A DNA stretch of 18,325 bases from Methylococcaceae bacterium (GTDB taxonomy: Bacteria > Pseudomonadota > Gammaproteobacteria > Methylococcales > Methylomonadaceae), in assembly GCA_030699345.1 (NCBI GenBank), contig JAUYMX010000076.1, positions 1 through 18,325 of the forward strand. The letters run 5' to 3'. The notes below the pieces were generated by a model, which had not been told where the DNA came from, did not search any database, and worked only from the letters and a program-made list of their open reading frames with translations. Shown one piece after another: positions 1-7,656 of the stretch (its first letter is position 1; each line of letters opens with the position of its first letter). A program made the position numbers and the translations under genes.

Positions 1-26
1 AGGTTTATAGTTTTTTGGCGACGACA

Positions 27-692
27 ATGAAAGCTCAAATTTTCACACTTTTAATGCTGCTCAGTAGCAACAGCTTTGCTGATTATTATCAGGCACCGAT
101 GCAGGAGGCCAATTGGCAAGTTGATCGCACGAAAAACACCTGCTTTTTAAGACAAGCAATTCCTCAATATGGTGTTGCCGAATTTGTACAGCGGGCAGGG
201 CAGCCACTACGGTTTTCTGTGCAAGAGCAACGCCGCAAGCCTTTGGTGATGCAGGCTAGCTTAAAAGCGATGCCCGCACCGTGGATGCACGATCAGACAT
301 CATCTTTTGATCATCAGGTTTTTTCGGATTCATCAACCGACCTTGCCGCCTATGGCAGATTATCCGTTTATGGACCGGCTGCTGAAACTATGATTGATGC
401 CTTGTTGCAAGGCCAATACCCAACATTTATTTACCACAGGGATGCTCCGTTGCTGAATATGCAAGAGACGAGGGTGGCGGTGTCGGCGATACACTTTAGC
501 GAACGTTATCCAGAATTTGCCGACTGTCGGAATAATTTACAGATGGGGCGGGCCATCAGCCAGCCGGTATCGGCAAAGACCAAGAAAATATTTAAGTCCA
601 AAAAGAAAGCCTCGCAACATAAACCAGCACCCGCTACAGCAAATACTAATGGTCAAAGTGCCGCTACTAATCAGCCGGTAAAACCAAGCTGA
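27..692 (+). CDS. MotY N-terminal-domain protein lacking the OmpA-like domain
   Basis: Secreted protein of 221 residues resembling the N-terminal domain of MotY, the T-ring component that links stators to the polar flagellar motor in gammaproteobacteria. Shared landmarks are YYQAP...W near the mature N-terminus, a Pro/aromatic core (MPAPWM), GQYPTFIY, and two cysteines (C39 and C167) at the positions of the MotY disulfide. Residues 1-18 form a signal peptide that would be cut at SFA|DYY. MotY is normally about 290-320 residues with a C-terminal peptidoglycan-binding OmpA-like domain. Here the protein ends in a basic Lys/Ala/Pro/Asn-rich low-complexity tail (about 185-221). A TTG start at 15 is in frame, but ATG at 27 gives the clean signal peptide. 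No strong ribosome binding site is visible for either start. A motor role is inferred; a stand-alone periplasmic adaptor is equally possible. Confidence 0.7.
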   Translation: MKAQIFTLLMLLSSNSFADYYQAPMQEANWQVDRTKNTCFLRQAIPQYGVAEFVQRAGQPLRFSVQEQRRKPLVMQASLKAMPAPWMHDQTSSFDHQVFSDSSTDLAAYGRLSVYGPAAETMIDALLQGQYPTFIYHRDAPLLNMQETRVAVSAIHFSERYPEFADCRNNLQMGRAISQPVSAKTKKIFKSKKKASQHKPAPATANTNGQSAATNQPVKPS

Positions 693-757
693 TTTAAACG
701 GCAGTTTGATCAAAAAGTGCTGCTAATTTAACAAAGCCCCGCGCGTATCAACCAGTC

Positions 758-1306
758 TCAACGCCAACGCCGATAGGGTCCGCCATAATAATAGCCACCC
801 CAATAATATGGGCTGTAACCAAAATACGGGCTATAGCCAAAGCCGCCCCAGGCGCCAGGTCCATAGCATTCGTTATTGGATTCCACCGGCCACAAATAAA
901 TGACACTGGACGCCACGACCGGCAAACGTAATTCTTTTTTGCCGATCAATCTTGCTTCATCACCCTTCAATATTCCGGCAACCGTGATTTCCGAATTTTT
1001 GGTGTATACAGCTGGATCGAGAAATTCTGCAGTTTTAATAATAAAACGCCCTTCATAGGGCTTGTTCAGACGCGGCCGACCGTAATTATTAAGTGGATAA
1101 GACAGCACTTGCACGGTACTACTGGTCTGTTCGTTTTCCACATCAATAATCACCCCGCCCCAACGTACCTGCGCTGACTGATAACTGCCGATTGCTTGAA
1201 CTGCCTGCGGATAAGAAATATCCGCTAATGGCGGATTATCTATGGCTGGCGGCAAGTTTGAGCAAGCCACCAAAAGTAATGATAAAAGATATATTGACCA
1301 TTTCAT
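758..1306 (-). CDS. slp: Slp-family outer-membrane lipoprotein
   Basis: Lipoprotein of 182 residues resembling the Slp family (starvation-inducible outer-membrane lipoproteins). A lipobox, LLVAC, places the lipidated cysteine at residue 15. The next residue is Ser rather than Asp, which by the usual sorting rule predicts outer-membrane transfer. The central domain has family-like features: VRWGGVIIDVEN, then VQVLSYPLNNYGRP, EGRFIIK, and a predicted beta segment with ITVAGILKG. The C-terminal 35 or so residues form a Gly/Tyr/Pro-rich tail with two GYSPY repeats and a basic end. Start ATG at 1306 is preceded by GGGGGA at good spacing. It converges on the MotY-like gene with a 65-nt gap in which I see no convincing terminator. 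The Slp role is poorly known even in E. coli, so the function here is only 'envelope lipoprotein'. Confidence 0.78.
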   Translation of the reverse strand: MKWSIYLLSLLLVACSNLPPAIDNPPLADISYPQAVQAIGSYQSAQVRWGGVIIDVENEQTSSTVQVLSYPLNNYGRPRLNKPYEGRFIIKTAEFLDPAVYTKNSEITVAGILKGDEARLIGKKELRLPVVASSVIYLWPVESNNECYGPGAWGGFGYSPYFGYSPYYWGGYYYGGPYRRWR

Positions 1307-1560
1307 GAGCTTCCCCCGAGTGTACTAGCAATAAGGATTTATCTTAAGCCTTGGAGGAAAAATCTGTGAAGCTTAATTTTGCGGGATGTCCCTATTGCCA
1401 ATCTCTTTGACTAATCCCCAGTCCACGGAGCGATTCCGATAAATGCCCGAATTTAGTAACGCCAAAAAAAACCCCGGCTGTGCCGGGGTGGATTAAGAGG
1501 CTTTATGTTGTTGAGTAATCGTCTTTAATTCGAATACACCAGACCGATTGGCGATCGAGT
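1307..1560. other. Intergenic region between slp and the cohesin-like gene
   Basis: This 254-nt gap holds the terminator at 1464-1488 and, nearer 1307, the upstream region of the Slp gene. I see no confident -35/-10 pair for slp and no credible small ORF. Confidence 0.5.
1464..1488 (-). terminator. Rho-independent terminator of the PEP-CTERM/cytochrome block
   Basis: A perfect 7-bp GC stem (CCCCGGC / GCCGGGG) with a 3-nt loop lies at 1472-1488. Read on the minus strand it is followed directly by a run of eight T's (1471-1464). It lies about 75 nt after the stop codon of the cohesin-like gene, which makes it the natural end of the five-gene block. It also insulates the Slp gene. Confidence 0.9.
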
Positions 1561-2169
1561 CTACGATATTGCAATACTTTTACGTAAGCGCATAGAACCC
1601 AATAAGCCCATCAAACCGCTACCAAACAACCATGCTGCAGCAGGTACAGGAACGGCCGTTATCTCAACTTGGCTGTTGATGTAGTTGACATTGATAGGCG
1701 CTGCGCCGGGTGAAATAAAGCCGACATTATAGGGGTCATTACTTAAGGTCAGTGACGATACATCCCCCGCATTACCTATGACATTAAACGTGAAAGAAGC
1801 TAATGCAAAATCAGCACCGGCATCGCCGACAGTTGATTTGGCCAGGAATACATAATCAATGAGTCCGGACGCTGCGCTATCAGCGTTTACGAAAGAAGAA
1901 TCCCAGGATGGGTTGGTAATAGAGGTGTTCACATAGCTCAGTACGGAAGGATCCCAGGCTAATGAAAATGCTGCACCATCAGGTCCTAAGGTAAAGTTGT
2001 TGCCTGTCAATTCAACCGTCAAACTGTCGCCGGTGCTGACCTCAAATATCGGCTGGCTAAAGCTGACCGTATTGGTCAGCGCAACAGAAGCTTGAGCAGA
2101 GGCAGCGGTCAGGCCGAATAGTGCCAAAGTACCAATAACGGCAATGGAATTTTTAAGTGATTTAGTCAT
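1561..2169 (-). CDS. Cohesin-like PEP-CTERM surface protein
   Basis: Exported protein of 202 residues. Residues 1-27 are a signal peptide ending ASAQA|S. Residues about 28-170 read as a cohesin-type beta-sandwich: IFEVSTGDSLTVELTG, then FSLAWDPSVLSYV, then ADSAASGLIDYVFLA, a segment with ALASFTFNVIG, and SSLTLS near the end. That order matches cohesin/carbohydrate-binding-like domains. The C-terminus is a PEP-CTERM signal: VPVPAAAW, a hydrophobic stretch with SGLMGLLG, then a basic end. It should therefore be processed by an exosortase and displayed at the cell surface. ATG at 2169 has TTGGAG at proper spacing; a longer frame to 2268 has no signal peptide and runs through a hairpin. It directly follows the dockerin-bearing cytochrome gene, its likely binding partner. 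That pairing is inferred from domain content and adjacency. Confidence 0.82.
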   Translation of the reverse strand: MTKSLKNSIAVIGTLALFGLTAASAQASVALTNTVSFSQPIFEVSTGDSLTVELTGNNFTLGPDGAAFSLAWDPSVLSYVNTSITNPSWDSSFVNADSAASGLIDYVFLAKSTVGDAGADFALASFTFNVIGNAGDVSSLTLSNDPYNVGFISPGAAPINVNYINSQVEITAVPVPAAAWLFGSGLMGLLGSMRLRKSIAIS

Positions 2170-2205
2170 GGGTTTCTCCAAGGTTAAAAATTGATTTTGG
2201 TTGAG

Positions 2206-2238
2206 CGCCGAACAAGTTGTTAATGAACTTGCTCGGCG
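2206..2238 (-). other. Intercistronic stem-loop before the cohesin-like gene
   Basis: The inverted repeat CGCCGA-x-CAAGTT / AACTTG-x-TCGGCG (12 pairs with one mismatch, 7-nt loop) lies in the 110-nt gap between the cytochrome stop and the ribosome binding site of the cohesin-like gene. No T-run follows on the minus strand, so it is not a standard terminator. An mRNA processing or stability element is plausible. On the plus strand it is followed by four T's, but no gene reads in from that side. Confidence 0.6.
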
Positions 2239-2279
2239 TTTTATCCGGTTATTACTGTTCAGCAACACCTAAGCATCAG

Positions 2280-4730
2280 CTACTGAGGTAATCCCGAAGG
2301 ACCGGGTGCTTTGCCCAGATAGGTTTTCAAGATGCTCATATCGGCCGGATCGACAATGCCGTTACCATTCAAATCATGATTCGCCGAGACTTGCCCCAGT
2401 TTTGCTTTAAGGCTGGAGACATCGGCGGGGTCGACGATATTATTCTGGTTAAAATCCGGATCGCAGATATTGCCAAAACGATCACTATCGGTATTGCGCT
2501 GATTAGAATTAACCACCAACTTGCAGTTATCCAGATTATCAGCAACACCGTCGCCATCCGTGTCGATGTCTATGACGTTTCCTGCAAACTCAACCCCGGC
2601 AATGACAGTGGATTTTTGTGTGGAGTTATCGAACATGGTCTTAAAATCCACCACTTCCGGCGTTACCGTGTCGGTAAACAAATCCTGAGCAAAAGCATGG
2701 GACAGGGTTTGGTAAACCAGCTCAGCTTTAACCGTATAGGTTCCTGTCGGTAAACTTAAGCGGTAACTGATCTGGTCGCTGCCGCCGACAAAGTTGCTGT
2801 CATTCAAAGCGTCACCCACCACGCGCACATCCGAAGTAGCCGCCGCCTTGTTAAAACCGGTCGGCAATATGCGGTTATCCTTCAGATATTCCTTGCCGCG
2901 GAGCAGGGTGTAGGTGACCTCACCGAGGTTATTACCCATGATAGCTTCATAAACCTGCACCTGATCTGCAGAAGTAATCAGGTCATAATGCGGTTCAAAT
3001 ACGCCGTTTTGCTCATCGGCATCCACATCTTTAATACTGCCATTGGCATTCACCTTACCCGACTCGAACACCACCTGATTCAGGCTATTGGTAACCGTGA
3101 CATGCAAAATAGCGCGGCGTGACGGATAACTGGTTGGCAGTTTGTGACCCGTGGTGCTGGCGATTTGCAAGGTAAAATCCAATGCATTCGGCGTAGCACG
3201 TTGTTCAACCACTGTTACTGCGGCTGCACTTTTCAGCATTGCGTCAGTTTTACTCAAGGTTTCAGCAAAGTTATTCGACAACACGCCCAATTGCGTTTTG
3301 TTGTTGCTCAAAATATCCAGCATCAACTTATTGGCGCCGACCAAGTCATGGATAGCAAAATTGTTGCGTTGACCAGACATTCCCATGGTGGAAATTTTTA
3401 CGCCGTCGGTACGGCTCATGTGACAGCCTTGACAACTCTTTTGGCTAACGTAACTACTTTGCTCCCACTCCATATAAGGCGTTTGCTCAGGGAACTCAGA
3501 TTCCGGTGTGGTGCTGAGCACGTTGCCGGACTCATCGACATAAGGCGTTTTCAGGTTATGACAGGATGCGCACAACTTCGATTCCTTAACGTGAGCGCCG
3601 TAGGTTGGCGTGTAACCGGTGTGCATTATCATCGGCATAGTGAATAACGCAGCTTCACCCGGCGCGCCAAACGGACCGAAAATGGTCTTGCTGTCATTGA
3701 TCGCATAGTTGCCCGACATGGTGGCCAGAGTACCTAGGGTCGGCGAACTGGGGATTTGGTGACATAGCGTACAACTGACACCGTCCATCGCCGCATTGTG
3801 CTTGGCATGTCCGACATCCAGAATGCCACCGTCGAAAATCGTTTGAGTCGCTATAGTGCCGTCTTTTTTGGCCTGTGCATTTGCCATCGGCGCATGGCAC
3901 TTGGTGCATTTGTCATTAATGACAGACTCCAACTCCGGGTGACGCGTAACTTCGCTACGCACCTTGGCACGCCAGAACGGATCGCGAGTCGCATTAGCCA
4001 TCATCGAAGACGACCAATCGGTCACAATAGAAACATCAACACCGTTTTTATCGACAATGCCGTTATGGCACATTGCGCAGTTTTGCGAGCCGGAAAAATG
4101 CGTTGTGGTAAACGTTGGATCGCCGCTGGAAGCTGGATTGCCGATAAATGGGTTGGGCGGGATCAGCGGGCCGTTACCCTCTTCAACGACTACTGTATCC
4201 AAATCATACGTTTTGTAATCGGGCGTGGGCGAAGTATTGGTAAATATCAACGCAGCTGCCGGATTGCTAGTCGCAGGCGTAAAGGTGTAAGTGAACTGTT
4301 GGAAACTGCCGGTTACAGTGGAAAAACTAGTCGTAAACCCGGCCACGGAAACTTCCAGCGGTGTATAACCTGCGGTTGTGCCTTTGCGGGACTGGAACGA
4401 CAGGGTGTAAGTCACCCCAGCTGTCACAGGAAACGTGGTTTTAATGCCGGAACCTTGGTTGATAGCTACCGCATATAGACCTTCGACAACGCGATTGGTG
4501 TAATTGCCACCGACGCGATTTTTATACATTAAGTAAGGCTTTTCGCCGACGGCATCGTCTATCGCCGTCCATCCGGTGACACTGGTCGAGTCGTTGTTGC
4601 TCAAAAATTTATAAGTGGTCACCGTTCCCGGACTTTCAAAGCCGCCATTGCTAAGCAAATTGGCGGCAACCGCTGAAGATAAAGGCAGCATAACTGCCAA
4701 TATCAGCATGATTATTTTTATAATTTTCAT
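2280..4730 (-). CDS. Five-haem c-type cytochrome with C-terminal dockerin-like repeats
   Basis: Exported protein of 816 residues. Its signal peptide (1-23, ending SAVAA) precedes a beta-rich domain (24-185, NLLSNGGFESPG at its start) that is homologous to the neighbouring PEP-CTERM protein. Five CXXCH haem motifs follow with their first cysteines at residues 218, 275, 320, 387 and 433, plus extra histidines able to serve as axial ligands. Residues about 480-710 form a second beta-rich region containing GHKLPTSYPSRR, a motif often seen after multihaem domains. The C-terminus has thrombospondin-type-3 calcium repeats (about 720-757) and two dockerin-type calcium loops, DFNQNNIVDPAD and DLNGNGIVDPAD, each with acidic or Asn residues at loop positions 1, 3, 5, 9 and 12. 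There is no PEP-CTERM tail. ATG at 4730 is chosen because it begins the signal peptide; the 60 codons upstream are not protein-like. Electron transfer at or outside the outer membrane is inferred; the redox partner is unknown. Confidence 0.85.
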   Translation of the reverse strand: MKIIKIIMLILAVMLPLSSAVAANLLSNGGFESPGTVTTYKFLSNNDSTSVTGWTAIDDAVGEKPYLMYKNRVGGNYTNRVVEGLYAVAINQGSGIKTTFPVTAGVTYTLSFQSRKGTTAGYTPLEVSVAGFTTSFSTVTGSFQQFTYTFTPATSNPAAALIFTNTSPTPDYKTYDLDTVVVEEGNGPLIPPNPFIGNPASSGDPTFTTTHFSGSQNCAMCHNGIVDKNGVDVSIVTDWSSSMMANATRDPFWRAKVRSEVTRHPELESVINDKCTKCHAPMANAQAKKDGTIATQTIFDGGILDVGHAKHNAAMDGVSCTLCHQIPSSPTLGTLATMSGNYAINDSKTIFGPFGAPGEAALFTMPMIMHTGYTPTYGAHVKESKLCASCHNLKTPYVDESGNVLSTTPESEFPEQTPYMEWEQSSYVSQKSCQGCHMSRTDGVKISTMGMSGQRNNFAIHDLVGANKLMLDILSNNKTQLGVLSNNFAETLSKTDAMLKSAAAVTVVEQRATPNALDFTLQIASTTGHKLPTSYPSRRAILHVTVTNSLNQVVFESGKVNANGSIKDVDADEQNGVFEPHYDLITSADQVQVYEAIMGNNLGEVTYTLLRGKEYLKDNRILPTGFNKAAATSDVRVVGDALNDSNFVGGSDQISYRLSLPTGTYTVKAELVYQTLSHAFAQDLFTDTVTPEVVDFKTMFDNSTQKSTVIAGVEFAGNVIDIDTDGDGVADNLDNCKLVVNSNQRNTDSDRFGNICDPDFNQNNIVDPADVSSLKAKLGQVSANHDLNGNGIVDPADMSILKTYLGKAPGPSGLPQ

Positions 4731-4749
4731 GAAATTTCTCGAATGAAGC

Positions 4750-4775
4750 AGGGCTGAGATTGATTGTCCAGCCCT
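4750..4775 (-). other. Intercistronic stem-loop before the cytochrome gene
   Basis: AGGGCTG pairs with CAGCCCT (7 bp, 12-nt loop) in the 62-nt gap between the 4793 stop and the cytochrome start. No T-run follows on the minus strand, so termination is unlikely. Confidence 0.55.
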
Positions 4776-4792
4776 ACAAATTGCATTTAGCT

Positions 4793-5422
4793 TTAAGCGA
4801 TGCTTTGCTTGCGCCGTCCCGAAGCCAATAGCCCCATCATTCCGGTCAGGAACATCCAAACCGCAGCAGGCACAGGCACAGGCTGGAGATTGACAGCATC
4901 CAGGGCCCATACTCGGTTGCCGCCATTTGCTGAAGGATTTAAAAATTTCAATATCGCCGCAGGATCGGTGCTGGCAGCGGTAAATTGATACAGAAACGGA
5001 GTAAACGTTGTTGTATTAGCAATCGAGGTAGTAAATCCGCCAATACTGACTTGTAGCGGCGATGCGCCAGTAACGTTAGCTTTAGCCATGAAAGACAAAT
5101 CGTAGGTCGTGCCCGCAGTTAACGCGACCGAGGCTTGAATGGTATTGCCGGTATTTAGGGCTAATCCATAGGTGCCTTCATAAACGCGGTTGAGGTATGA
5201 GTTGTTCGTGCGATTTTTGTTCATCAGATAAGATTCTTCACCAACGCCATCGCTAATGGAAGTCCAGCCAGCGACGCTGGTGTCATTGTTCGGTAAATAC
5301 TGATAACCAGGCGCAGCAGCCAGCGTACCCGGCTGTTCAAATCCACCATTGGTTACTAAGTTGGCTTGCACGGTTGGGGCAACAACAGCAAGTACCAACA
5401 TGAGGGCTTTGATTGATTTCAT
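4793..5422 (-). CDS. PEP-CTERM surface protein, paralogue of the cytochrome N-terminal domain
   Basis: Exported protein of 209 residues. The signal peptide (1-20) ends PTVQA|N. A single beta-rich domain starts NLVTNGGFEQPG, the opening seen in DUF642/galactose-binding-like folds of PEP-CTERM proteins. It carries YLPNNDTSVAGWTSI, GVGEESYLMNKNR and YEGTYGLALN. These match, block by block, the start of the adjacent cytochrome (FLSNNDSTSVTGW, AVGEKPYLMYKNR, VEGLYAVAIN). The C-terminus is a canonical sorting signal (VPVPAAVWMF, a hydrophobic stretch, then GRRKQ). A possible carbohydrate-binding role is inferred from the fold class only. ATG at 5422 is preceded by AAAGG about 10 nt upstream. Confidence 0.82.
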   Translation of the reverse strand: MKSIKALMLVLAVVAPTVQANLVTNGGFEQPGTLAAAPGYQYLPNNDTSVAGWTSISDGVGEESYLMNKNRTNNSYLNRVYEGTYGLALNTGNTIQASVALTAGTTYDLSFMAKANVTGASPLQVSIGGFTTSIANTTTFTPFLYQFTAASTDPAAILKFLNPSANGGNRVWALDAVNLQPVPVPAAVWMFLTGMMGLLASGRRKQSIA

Positions 5423-5462
5423 AATTTTTGCCTTTATATTCTTTTTGTAATGATAGCCACAG

Positions 5463-5489
5463 CGGTCTCCCGCTCTTCGCAGGAGACCG
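5463..5489 (-). other. Intercistronic stem-loop before the 5422-4793 gene
   Basis: CGGTCTCC pairs with GGAGACCG (8 bp) around an 11-nt loop in the gap after the 5509 stop codon. No T-run follows on the minus strand, so it looks like an RNA stability or processing element rather than a strong terminator. Confidence 0.6.
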
Positions 5490-5508
5490 GCTAGTTAACT
5501 TTTCGTGA

Positions 5509-6348
5509 CTACGCGATTTGTTTACGTCTTTGCAAACCGACCAAACCAACGAGTCCGCTACCCAATAACCAAACAGCACCCGGTACCGGGACAGGTGCAA
5601 CATTGGCGGTGATTTTGATGTTGTCGATGCCGACCGCACCGTTGGTCTGGGAGCTGGCATTCTCCAAATAACCAAAGCTCAACCAATATTTACCATTGGC
5701 ATCCGGCGCACCCAGACTGGCAACTGCAATGTTGAGACTGGTTGGGCCATAAGCTTTTCCGCTCACCGCAATCGATTGATTGAGCACAGAATTGTTATTG
5801 ACCAATGGTGTATTTATATTGAAACCATTACCGGTTATGCCTACGGAAAACTGGTCGGTATCGCCACCGGAACCCAATAGAAATGCGCTGAAGACCCAGT
5901 CGAAGCTGACTGTAATGTCAGTAGTGCCGGCAGCCAGAGCAAACGGCGTCGCAAACCCGAAAGTTCCCGCAGTTGGGGAACCAGCTAATTGGCCGCTATC
6001 ATCACCCATCACCAGGAATTTATTAGCGGCGGTCGCCGGCAAGAAAAAGTTGGTACCGGAAGATATAGCGAAACGTTGTAGAGGATTTCCTGAGTTATAG
6101 GTATTGATGGAGTCGGAACCGAGCCGTAAATTGACTGAGTTTGCGCTAGTTGTAGACGACCATGTCGTTCCGCCTGGCAGGCTAGCTGGATTTGATGACA
6201 GAAGGGATTGAATGGTGGTATTGGTGCCGTCATCGAAATTTTCATCCAACAACGTTGTTGTGGTTGCATGCGCCGATACGGTTGCAAAGCAAAATGCGCT
6301 GATCATCAAGCTGGTGAGCAGCGGTTTGTTGGTAGTTGTTATTTTCAT
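5509..6348 (-). CDS. PEP-CTERM surface protein of unknown function
   Basis: Exported protein of 279 residues with a signal peptide (1-28, ending VSAHA) and a PEP-CTERM tail (VPVPGAVWLL, then a glycine-rich hydrophobic helix and QRRKQ). The mature part begins DENFDDGTN and ends VGIDNIKITA, the pattern of beta-sandwich ('jelly-roll') domains common in PEP-CTERM proteins. It is rich in Ser, Thr, Asn and Gly and has no cysteine after the signal peptide. I recognise no enzyme motif. Start ATG at 6348 has a strong AAGGAAGG ribosome binding site. It is the second gene of the block. Confidence 0.8.
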   Translation of the reverse strand: MKITTTNKPLLTSLMISAFCFATVSAHATTTTLLDENFDDGTNTTIQSLLSSNPASLPGGTTWSSTTSANSVNLRLGSDSINTYNSGNPLQRFAISSGTNFFLPATAANKFLVMGDDSGQLAGSPTAGTFGFATPFALAAGTTDITVSFDWVFSAFLLGSGGDTDQFSVGITGNGFNINTPLVNNNSVLNQSIAVSGKAYGPTSLNIAVASLGAPDANGKYWLSFGYLENASSQTNGAVGIDNIKITANVAPVPVPGAVWLLGSGLVGLVGLQRRKQIA

Positions 6349-6359
6349 ATTTCCTTCCT

Positions 6360-6375
6360 TTTTGAATATTCAAAA
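6360..6375. promoter_or_regulatory. 16-nt perfect palindrome upstream of the 6348 start
   Basis: TTTTGAATATTCAAAA is perfectly self-complementary and sits 12 nt before the 6348 start codon, just beyond its ribosome binding site. Its core GAATATTC recurs in the large palindrome at 7747-7768. It may be a protein-binding site or be coincidental in AT-rich DNA. Confidence 0.35.
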
Positions 6376-6376
6376 C

Positions 6377-6407
6377 AACAGTTGCAGTAATAAATACTGC
6401 AACTGTT
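6377..6407 (-). other. Perfect 13-bp intercistronic stem-loop
   Basis: AACAGTTGCAGTA and its exact complement TACTGCAACTGTT flank a 5-nt loop, 10 nt after the 6418 stop codon. On the minus strand the next bases are GTTTTG, so weak termination is possible. It is the most stable of the four gap hairpins and could set the ratio of the first gene to the rest. Confidence 0.7.
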
Positions 6408-6417
6408 CATAGCATGA

Positions 6418-7539
6418 CTATGCCGACTTTTTACGACGTACCAAAGCCAGCATTCCCATCAAACCAGTCAAAAATGACCATACCGCGGCAGGTACTGGAA
6501 CTGCGGCTACGTTACCGACCAGATTCAATGTCAGTTGATAGTTTTGCCGAGTGTTGCTCGCGCCTAAATCAGCATCAGACAGGTTAAGCAAGTATTGGGC
6601 ATTGAAGGCACCGGTTGCAGATGTCAGCAAGCCGGCTAAAAACGCTTGGCTTGAACCTTGCGCTAAGCCGGTAACCGCTGAGAGGTCAGTGCTGAATGAG
6701 CTGGTGTCACCGCTACCGATCACAGAATCCAAATCCAGACCGATCCGGTCGGCATTAGCTTGATTGAACAGGCTAAATGACAACGATGGACTGCTGCTGT
6801 TTTGGGCAACGGTGCCGAAATCCAGAGTTAAAGAATTTGCAGCCGAGCTGCCGTCAAAAGAAGCCAGTGCATGCAGCAGATAGCTGTAGTTGGCTTGTAG
6901 AGAACCGCTCCAATCGACTTTATAGGTGGCTGTTGAACCGCTGCCTGGTTGGCCCTGAGTCGCTGACATGGTCGTGGTGGCAGATAAAGTAGGTAAACTC
7001 AGTGACGCATTAACCGAGCCGCCGCCAGCATAATCGTTGAGATTGGCTTCGTCAGCGCCAACGGTGGTATCGGTCGTCGCTGCTGCTGCGGTATTAGGTC
7101 CCCAAGTGCAATTAACCGGACCGGTGGGGCCATGTGCCAAGGTACAGCCTGTGCCTGCTTGAGTCAGGTTTGGGGCAAAGCTAGCACTAACTCCGGCACC
7201 AGACAGCAATGCACTGCTAGATCCGCTTCCGTTAACCGTTCTAGCTGGACCGTTATTTTTATTACCTGAACCATTAATGGTTTGGGCTCGATTTGAAGTG
7301 AGCTGTAAATCAACACCTGTCAGAACGCCGTTGGCCCCATCAAACTGACCAAGCGCAACATTGGCAATGGTCGCTCCGTTATTCGAATTAGTTGCTGAAG
7401 CTGCTTGCCCGCCAGTTGCTGTCACCGAAGCTGAACCGCTAAAACTGACCGGCCCAGTAGTGCTGGTTAATGCCGCTTGCGAGATACCGCTTACACCGAG
7501 TAAGACGGTAATTGCTGTTAATTGAAAGCTTGTTTTCAT
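6418..7539 (-). CDS. PEP-CTERM surface protein, first gene of the block
   Basis: Exported protein of 373 residues, rich in Ser, Ala, Gly, Asn and Thr. The signal peptide (1-23) ends GISQAA. The C-terminus is a PEP-CTERM signal (VPVPAAVWSF, a hydrophobic stretch, then VRRKK). The mature region contains two cysteines in a Gly/Pro segment (TGCTLAHGPTG, then VNCTWGP) and a beta-rich second half (LTLDFGTVAQ, FSLFNQANADRIGLDLD) like the 'choice-of-anchor' domains of PEP-CTERM proteins. I cannot name the subtype with confidence. ATG at 7539 has ATGGAGC at good spacing; an in-frame ATG at 7593 adds residues that do not fit a signal peptide. It is preceded by a long structured leader and a sigma-54-like promoter. 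Confidence 0.82.
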   Translation of the reverse strand: MKTSFQLTAITVLLGVSGISQAALTSTTGPVSFSGSASVTATGGQAASATNSNNGATIANVALGQFDGANGVLTGVDLQLTSNRAQTINGSGNKNNGPARTVNGSGSSSALLSGAGVSASFAPNLTQAGTGCTLAHGPTGPVNCTWGPNTAAAATTDTTVGADEANLNDYAGGGSVNASLSLPTLSATTTMSATQGQPGSGSTATYKVDWSGSLQANYSYLLHALASFDGSSAANSLTLDFGTVAQNSSSPSLSFSLFNQANADRIGLDLDSVIGSGDTSSFSTDLSAVTGLAQGSSQAFLAGLLTSATGAFNAQYLLNLSDADLGASNTRQNYQLTLNLVGNVAAVPVPAAVWSFLTGLMGMLALVRRKKSA

Positions 7540-7656
7540 TTTTGCTCCATTATTAATTGTTAAGTAAAAAGCTGTGATATATCGCATACGCAATAGCCCA
7601 TCTTTGGGGGTTCCAGCTATCTTGTCTTTTTAAATCAAGACTCATGTCCTTCCGAA

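Noticed and set aside
693..757. Bidirectional terminator between the MotY-like gene and slp
   Set aside because: Only short, poorly matched complementary segments are present, with no stable stem and T-run.
3798..4478. Long plus-strand open frame opposite the cytochrome gene
   Set aside because: It lies fully antisense to the haem-motif and N-terminal region, has no domain-like pattern and lacks a ribosome binding site, so it is a shadow frame.
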